Below, piece after piece: positions 44,168-49,826 of a stretch of 49,826 nucleotides of DNA (its first letter is position 1; each line of letters opens with the position of its first letter). This stretch comes from Thermoanaerobaculia bacterium (GTDB lineage Bacteria > Acidobacteriota > Thermoanaerobaculia > Multivoradales > JAGPDF01): NCBI GenBank assembly GCA_018057705.1, contig JAGPDF010000030.1:1-49826 (forward strand), given 5' to 3'. Under the pieces are notes generated by a model. That model had not been told where the DNA came from, did no database searches, and saw only the letters and a list, made by a program, of their open reading frames with translations. The translations under genes were made by a program, and so were the position numbers.

Positions 44168-45271
44168 ATGGGCAAGCCGATGAAAATCGTGGTCGGATCG
44201 CTGGCGGTCGGAGTGGCGGCGGTCGGGCTCTTTCTCTACAGCCGCAACGCATCGGCGAAGCAGGAGGGCCTGAAGACGGTCGAGATCACCCGCGGCACCA
44301 TCATCGACAAGGCGCTTGCGGTCGGCCAGGTCGTTCCGGACCAGGAGATCCAGGTCAAGTCGCAGATCTCGGGGCTCGTCGACGAGTGTTTCGTCGAAGT
44401 CGGCGACCGCGTCGAGATCGGCCAGCCGCTGTTCTCGGTCAGCCCGGATCCGACGCCGCTCGAGCTCGCCGACGCTGAGCGCCGGGTTCAGCTCTCCCAG
44501 GTCGGCTACGACCGGGCGCAGCAGGACCTCGAGCGCACGCAGTCGCTGTGGAGCGGCGGCATCCTGGCGCGCGACGCCTTCGACGCTCGCCAGAAGGACT
44601 TCGACCAGGCCCGGATCTCGCTCGAGCAGGAGAAGGACAAGCTGGCGCTCCTCAAGGAGGGGCGGATCGTGCGCAAGGTGAACGGCGTCGACTCGGTGAT
44701 CCGGGCCTCGGCCGCCGGCACGGTCCTCGAGCGCAAGGTGAATCCCGGCGATCCGGTCGTGCCGATCACCTCGTTCCAGGAGGGCACGGTGCTGATGACC
44801 CTCGCCGACATGCGGACGCTCGAGTTCAAGGGCACCGTCGACGAGATCGACGTCGGCAAGCTCCACGAAGGGATGGAGGTCCGCATCCAGATCGGCGCGC
44901 TGCCGGGGAGCTCGGTACCCGCGAAGCTGACCCGCATCGCGCCCAAGGCGCGCGAGAAGGAAGGCGCCACGATCTTCGACGTCGAGGCCGAGATCGACAC
45001 CGCGAAGTCGACGGTGACCCTGCGCGCCGGCTACTCGGCGAACGCCGACGTGATCATCCAGGAGAAGGAGGGTGTGCTGCTCGTGCCCGAGCGCCTGGTG
45101 ACGATGGCGAAGGACAAGGCTTCGGTCGAGGTGCCCGGAGCGACTCCGGAGGACGAGCCGGTCAAGAAGGAGATCCAGGTCGGTCTCTCCGACGGTCTCA
45201 ACCTCGAGGTCGTCGCCGGCCTCGCCGAGGGCGACAAGGTCATCCAGCGTCCGGCCAAGGAAGTCGAGTAG
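44168..45271 (+). CDS. Periplasmic adaptor (HlyD/MacA family) of an ABC efflux system
   Basis: A 367-aa membrane-fusion protein with one N-terminal membrane helix (IVVGSLAVGVAAVGLFLYS), lipoyl-like half-motifs (VGQVVPDQEIQVKSQISGLVDECFVEVGDRVEIGQPLF and, later, AAGTVLERKVNPGDPV), a coiled-coil hairpin between them (about 95-160) and a beta-barrel plus membrane-proximal domain. It links an inner-membrane pump to an outer-membrane channel. Start: GGGGAG is 6 nt before ATG 44168 but touches ATG 44162, so 44168 is preferred. It heads a four-gene transporter operon; no TolC-type channel gene is in the window. Confidence 0.9.
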   Translation: MGKPMKIVVGSLAVGVAAVGLFLYSRNASAKQEGLKTVEITRGTIIDKALAVGQVVPDQEIQVKSQISGLVDECFVEVGDRVEIGQPLFSVSPDPTPLELADAERRVQLSQVGYDRAQQDLERTQSLWSGGILARDAFDARQKDFDQARISLEQEKDKLALLKEGRIVRKVNGVDSVIRASAAGTVLERKVNPGDPVVPITSFQEGTVLMTLADMRTLEFKGTVDEIDVGKLHEGMEVRIQIGALPGSSVPAKLTRIAPKAREKEGATIFDVEAEIDTAKSTVTLRAGYSANADVIIQEKEGVLLVPERLVTMAKDKASVEVPGATPEDEPVKKEIQVGLSDGLNLEVVAGLAEGDKVIQRPAKEVE

Positions 45272-45275
45272 CACC

Positions 45276-46511
45276 ATGTACCTGCGCAACTATCTGCGGC
45301 AGTTCCTGCGGGACGTCCGCGCGCAGAAGCTGCGGCTCTTTCTGACCGTCTTCGGCCTCGTCTGGGGCACGGCGGCGGTGACTCTGATGCTGGCTTTCGG
45401 CGAAGGGCTGCACCGCCAGGTCCTGGTCTCGCAGAAGGGTCTGGGCGACGCCATCGTGATCGCCTGGCCCTCGCGCACCAGCAAGCCGTGGCAGGGTCTG
45501 CCCCGCGGGCGCGCGATCCAGCTCACCGACGAAGACGTTGTCCTGCTGCGCAACGAAGTCGAAGGGCTGCGGAGCATCAGCGAGGAGTACGCCCAGGACG
45601 GCGCCCGCATCACCTATGGCAAGAAGGCGCTGTCGGTCGATGTGTCGGGCTCGAACGTCGAGTTCGGCGCCATGCGGTCGATGAACCCGCAGGAGGGCGG
45701 CCGCTTCCTGAACCAGCTCGACCTCGATGAACGCCGGCGCGTGGTCTTCATCGGCGACCAGTTGAGCGTCGACCTGTTCGGCAAAGACGTCGACCCGGTG
45801 GGCGAACAGGTGCGCATCGACGGCTCGCCGTTCACCGTCGTCGGCGTCATGGTGGCGAAGTCGCAGGACTCCTCGTACGGCGGCCGGGACAAGGACAAGG
45901 CGATGATCCCGTCGACGACTTTCCGGGCGATGTACGGTTCGACGTACATCGAGAACCTGATCTTCCAGCCTCAGGACGTGCAGAAGGTGGAGGCGGTCAA
46001 GAAGGCGGTCATCGCGACGGCGGCGAACAAGCACCGCTTCGATCCCACCGACGAAGAGGCGATTCAGATGTGGGACACGACGGAGGGGACGAAGTTCCTC
46101 GACACCTTCTTCCTCGCCTTCCGCAGCTTCCTGGGTATCGTCGGCGCGCTGACGCTGGTCGTCGGAGGCATCGGCGTGAGCAACATCATGAACGTCGTGG
46201 TCGAGGAGCGCACCAAGGAGATCGGCATCAAGATGGCGCTCGGCGCCAAACGGCGCTACGTCATCGGCCAGTTCCTCTTCGAGACCCTGCTGATCACCAT
46301 CGTCGGGGGGATCGCCGGATTCCTGATCTCGTGGGCCGTCTGCGCGGCCTTCCCGAGCCTCGGCTTCCAGGATTTCGTCGGCGATCCGCAGATCTCCTTC
46401 CAGGTCGCCGCGATCACGACCGCAATCCTGGGCGCGATCGGTCTCCTGGCGGGCTACTTTCCCGCGCGGACCGCCGCCAATCTGCGGCCGGTCGAAGCGT
46501 TGAGGATGTGA
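45276..46511 (+). CDS. MacB/LolC-type ABC transporter permease 1
   Basis: A 411-aa permease of the FtsX/MacB type: N-terminal helix (about 20-40), a large periplasmic domain (about 45-275, PQEGGRFLNQLDLDERRRVVFIG, VRIDGSPFTVVGVM), and three C-terminal helices with the signature GVSNIMNVVVEERTKEIGIKMALGAKR coupling to the ATPase. No ATPase domain is attached, unlike E. coli MacB. It starts 4 nt after the adaptor gene. It is clearly paralogous to the next gene, sharing the GLG-xx-I-VIWP and LPxGR-type stretch after helix 1. Substrate unknown. Confidence 0.92.
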   Translation: MYLRNYLRQFLRDVRAQKLRLFLTVFGLVWGTAAVTLMLAFGEGLHRQVLVSQKGLGDAIVIAWPSRTSKPWQGLPRGRAIQLTDEDVVLLRNEVEGLRSISEEYAQDGARITYGKKALSVDVSGSNVEFGAMRSMNPQEGGRFLNQLDLDERRRVVFIGDQLSVDLFGKDVDPVGEQVRIDGSPFTVVGVMVAKSQDSSYGGRDKDKAMIPSTTFRAMYGSTYIENLIFQPQDVQKVEAVKKAVIATAANKHRFDPTDEEAIQMWDTTEGTKFLDTFFLAFRSFLGIVGALTLVVGGIGVSNIMNVVVEERTKEIGIKMALGAKRRYVIGQFLFETLLITIVGGIAGFLISWAVCAAFPSLGFQDFVGDPQISFQVAAITTAILGAIGLLAGYFPARTAANLRPVEALRM

Positions 46512-46513
46512 CG

Positions 46514-47770
46514 ATGTGGAACCTGCCGCTCATTCTCAAGCTCTTCCGGCGGACGGCCGGAATCAACCGCAAGCGCATGGTCATGACGGTGGCCGCCATC
46601 GCCTGGGGAACGCTTTCGATCGTGCTCCTGCTCTCGTTCGGCGAAGGCCTGAAGCACAACCTCACCAAAGGCAGTCGCGGTCTCGGCGAAGGCATCATCG
46701 TGATCTGGCCCGGGGCGACCTCGAAGGCCTTCGCCGGCTTCCCGCAGGGGCGGAATCTGCGCTTCCTGCCGGAGGACGCGGACCTCCTCGAAGCCAACAT
46801 ACCGGAGCTCGAGCTCACCTCCGCCGAGATGCGACGGTGGGGGAACACGGTCACCTACGAGCGCGTCACGCTCACCAAGCCGGTCGTCGGCGTGGAGCCG
46901 GCTTACGGCGAGCTGCGCAACCAGATCCCGCAGACCGGCGGCCGGTTCATCAACGACCGCGACGAAGAGCTCAAGCGGCGGGTGGTCTTCCTCGGCAACG
47001 ACCTCAAGGACGAGCTCTTCGCCGACAAGGACGCGATCGGCGAGACGGTCTTCATCAACCAGGTGCCGTTCACCGTCGTCGGCATCATGCAGAAGAAGAT
47101 CCAGATGGGCACCTATGGCGGGCCGGACGCCAACAACGCGGTCGTCCCCCTGTCGACCTTCCGGGCGCTCTTCGGGCGGCGCTACGTCTCCGACCTCGTG
47201 GTGCGGGCGGCCGACCCGGCGGCGAACGAGGCGGTGAAGAAGCGCCTCTACGAGATCCTCGGCGCCAAGTACCGCTTCGACCCGACCGACGAGCGCGCGC
47301 TCGCCATGTGGGACACCGTCGAGTCGCAGAAGATCACCGCCAACATCGGCATCGGCATCGAGATCTTCCTCGGCATCATCGGCGCGCTGACGCTGCTCAT
47401 CGGCGGCATCGGCGTCGCCAACATCATGTACGCCGTGGTCAAGCACCGCACGAAGGAGATCGGCGTCCAGATGGCCCTCGGGGCGCGGCGCTCCTACGTC
47501 ATCGGACCGCTGGTCGTCGAGTCGTTGTCGCTCACCGCGATGGGCGGGGCGATCGGCATCGTGGTCGGCGTCGGCCTGGTGCAGCTCCTGGCGTTCGTTC
47601 AGTCGAAGGCCAATAGCGACGCGCTCGAGTTCATGGGCGCCCCGACCTTCTCGCTCACGGTCGCTTTCACGACGGTTTCTCTCCTCGGCATCATCGGATT
47701 TCTTGCCGGGTTCTTCCCTTCCCGCCGCGCGGTCACCATCCAGCCTGCGGCCGCGCTGCGTTACGAGTGA
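46514..47770 (+). CDS. MacB/LolC-type ABC transporter permease 2
   Basis: A 418-aa paralog of the preceding permease with the same layout: helix 1 (VMTVAAIAWGTLSIVLLL), periplasmic domain (TGGRFINDRDEELKRRVVFLG, VFINQVPFTVVGIM), and three C-terminal helices with GVANIMYAVVKHRTKEIGVQMALGARR. The pair would form a heterodimer, as LolC and LolE do, rather than the MacB homodimer. ATG 46514 is 2 nt after the preceding stop and the ATPase gene follows 11 nt later. Substrate unknown. Confidence 0.92.
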   Translation: MWNLPLILKLFRRTAGINRKRMVMTVAAIAWGTLSIVLLLSFGEGLKHNLTKGSRGLGEGIIVIWPGATSKAFAGFPQGRNLRFLPEDADLLEANIPELELTSAEMRRWGNTVTYERVTLTKPVVGVEPAYGELRNQIPQTGGRFINDRDEELKRRVVFLGNDLKDELFADKDAIGETVFINQVPFTVVGIMQKKIQMGTYGGPDANNAVVPLSTFRALFGRRYVSDLVVRAADPAANEAVKKRLYEILGAKYRFDPTDERALAMWDTVESQKITANIGIGIEIFLGIIGALTLLIGGIGVANIMYAVVKHRTKEIGVQMALGARRSYVIGPLVVESLSLTAMGGAIGIVVGVGLVQLLAFVQSKANSDALEFMGAPTFSLTVAFTTVSLLGIIGFLAGFFPSRRAVTIQPAAALRYE

Positions 47771-47781
47771 GGTAACGGCTC

Positions 47782-48528
<747 letters not shown>

Positions 48529-48536
48529 GCGTCGGA

Positions 48537-48542
48537 TATTCT
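48537..48542 (+). promoter_or_regulatory. Possible -10 box for the M48 protease gene
   Basis: TATTCT lies 37 nt before ATG 48580. A small hairpin (GGGGC, loop GCCT, GCCCC at 48550-48563) lies in the predicted leader ahead of AGGAG (48568-48572). Confidence 0.35.
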
Positions 48543-48579
48543 CTTCCGCGGGGCGCCTGCCCCTGAGAGGAGCGTGCCG

Positions 48580-49826
48580 ATGTTCATTCCAATACCTGCG
48601 AGGCGCGGCAGGCTCGGCGGCTGTGCCCGCTGCCCCGTGCCGGAGCTCGCTGTGCTCGTTCTGGCCATCGCGATCTCGGGGTGTGCCAGCAATCCGGCGA
48701 CCGGCAAGTCGCAGCTCAATTTCTATTCCGAGGCCCGGGAGATCGAGATGGGCCGCGAGGCCGATCGCGAGATCTCCGCCCAGATGGGGGTCGTGGACGA
48801 CCCGGTGCTCCAGGCCTACGTCAGCGAGGTCGGTCTGCGCCTCGCTGCGAAGTCGGAGCGGCCGCACCTGCCCTGGGCCTTCAAGGTCATGGACGATCCA
48901 GCGGTGAACGCCTTCGCTCTCCCGGGAGGCTTCATCTACGTCACACGCGGCATTCTCGGCCACCTTTCCTCCGAGGCCGAGTTGGCCGGCGTGCTCGGCC
49001 ACGAAATCGGACATGTCACGGCGCAGCACAGCGTGAATCAGATGAGCAAGCAGCAACTCGCGCAGGGTGGGCTTCTCCTCGGCATGATCGTCGCGCCGGA
49101 GGTGGCGCAGGCGGCCGATCTCGCGACCGTGGGGCTCGGCGCGCTCTTCCTCAAGTACGGCCGGGACGACGAGCGGCAGGCGGACGACCTCGGGCTGCGC
49201 TACATGTCGGGTACCGGCTTCGAAGTTCGCGAGCTGCCCAAGGTCTTCGCCCTGCTCGGCAAGGTCGGCGCAGCGGAGGGTGGCGGCCGGGTGCCCAACT
49301 GGCTCTCGTCCCACCCGGATCCCGGCGACCGCGAGGCACGGTCCATGGCGCTGATCGCCGAGCGCGCCTATCCGAGCGGCGAGGTTGCCGGACAGTCCTA
49401 CCTGCAGCGCATGGACGGACTGCCGTTCGGACCCGACCCGCGCCTCGGTTTCTTCGAGCAGGGTGTCTTCTATCACCCGCAGCTCGCCTTCGAGGTCCGC
49501 CTCCCGGAGGGCTGGAAGAGCGCCAACGAGAGCTCGCGCATCGTGGCGCTGCATCCGGACAAGATCGCCATGGTCGAACTGCGGGTGGCCGAGGGGGCGA
49601 CCGCCGCGGAGGCAGCCGGGAGCTTCGCCGCGAAGCAGGGGATCGCGGTCACCGCACGCGACAGTGCGCGCCCACACGGGCTGACCGCGGAGCGCATCGA
49701 CTTCGCCGTCACCCGTTCGCAGGGCGGATCCCTGCCGGGCCGCGCGCACTTCGTCGAGCTCGGCGGCAAGGTCTTCGCGCTCTACGGCCTGGCGGTTGCC
49801 GAGCGCTGGCCGGAAGTCGCCGGCGC
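48580..49826 (+). CDS. M48-family metalloprotease lipoprotein (truncated by window end)
   Basis: Zinc metalloprotease of the M48 (BepA/YfgC/LoiP-like) group, 415 residues visible and still open at the window edge. Signal with lipobox ISGC (Cys35), NPATGKSQLNFYS that is typical just after the lipobox, DPAVNAFALPGGFIYVTRG, zinc motif HEIGH (141-145, in LGHEIGHVTAQH) and third ligand Glu198 (DDERQADDLG), then LSSHPDPGDRE. A C-terminal domain past about 290 (FGPDPRLGFFEQGVFYHPQLAFEVRLPEGW) is of a type often fused to these proteases. Acts in envelope protein quality control. ATG 48580 lies 7 nt after AGGAG. It follows the transporter operon, probably from its own promoter. Confidence 0.93.
   Translation, partial: MFIPIPARRGRLGGCARCPVPELAVLVLAIAISGCASNPATGKSQLNFYSEAREIEMGREADREISAQMGVVDDPVLQAYVSEVGLRLAAKSERPHLPWAFKVMDDPAVNAFALPGGFIYVTRGILGHLSSEAELAGVLGHEIGHVTAQHSVNQMSKQQLAQGGLLLGMIVAPEVAQAADLATVGLGALFLKYGRDDERQADDLGLRYMSGTGFEVRELPKVFALLGKVGAAEGGGRVPNWLSSHPDPGDREARSMALIAERAYPSGEVAGQSYLQRMDGLPFGPDPRLGFFEQGVFYHPQLAFEVRLPEGWKSANESSRIVALHPDKIAMVELRVAEGATAAEAAGSFAAKQGIAVTARDSARPHGLTAERIDFAVTRSQGGSLPGRAHFVELGGKVFALYGLAVAERWPEVAG

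Overview
The window is GC-rich, densely packed chromosomal DNA. It holds 37 protein genes on both strands, the last cut by the window end. I saw no rRNA, tRNA, CRISPR array, integrase or insertion sequence. The gene set points to a free-living Gram-negative bacterium: MurJ, several lipoproteins, an outer-membrane barrel, a MacA-type adaptor, a Ser/Thr kinase with a PEGA-like tail, zinc-ribbon rhomboid, GH38 mannosidase, long Lhr helicase and biosynthetic SpeA. Acidobacteriota (Thermoanaerobaculia-like) would fit, but this is inference from gene style; other GC-rich Gram-negative phyla cannot be excluded.

Layout. 1-3726 (minus): a 667-aa protein with a cyclase-like domain, then purC, then an EAL phosphodiesterase. 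3773-6080 (plus): a membrane GT2 glycosyltransferase coupled to a GT4 glycosyltransferase whose only start preserving the fold is ATT. 6116-11599 (minus): a degenerate S9-like lipoprotein, a Ser/Thr kinase and a TPR/PDZ-like protein. 11598-12059 (plus): a small zinc-ribbon protein whose start codon overlaps that of the divergent lipoprotein. 12086-18485 (minus): SGNH hydrolase with PKD domain, speA, malQ, moaA. 18611-24398 (plus): TPM-domain membrane protein, a membrane-anchored unknown, rhomboid, ABC exporter and an Ala/Pro-repeat secreted protein. 24425-27237 (minus): HSDL2-like SDR overlapping a molybdopterin oxidoreductase. 27366-33042 (plus): Lhr helicase, small outer-membrane barrel, OsmC protein. 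33043-33391 has no gene and carries two tandem ~120-bp repeats plus an inverted partial copy. 33392-33904 (plus): a small anchored protein. 33936-37822 (minus): GH38 alpha-mannosidase and a DUF456 protein. 37900-43561 (plus): a tightly coupled run of sulfurtransferase, SufE, TPR protein, MurJ and a transglutaminase-like TPR lipoprotein. 43593-44108 (minus): TrmL-like tRNA methyltransferase. 44168-48528 (plus): adaptor, two paralogous permeases and an ATPase forming a MacAB/Lol-like transporter. 48580-end (plus): M48 metalloprotease lipoprotein, truncated.

Most of the window is ordinary housekeeping and envelope function. The features that stand out are at the expression level: several genes have a TANNNT box ending only 6-9 nt before the start codon (leaderless or nearly so), one gene appears to start at ATT behind a strong Shine-Dalgarno, and another has no usual start codon near its N-terminus. 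Also notable are the palindromic repeat cluster at 33053-33353, the cyclase-like/purC/EAL neighbourhood, and a hydrolase that has lost its catalytic residues next to a kinase. No complete, clearly new multi-gene system could be established from sequence alone.
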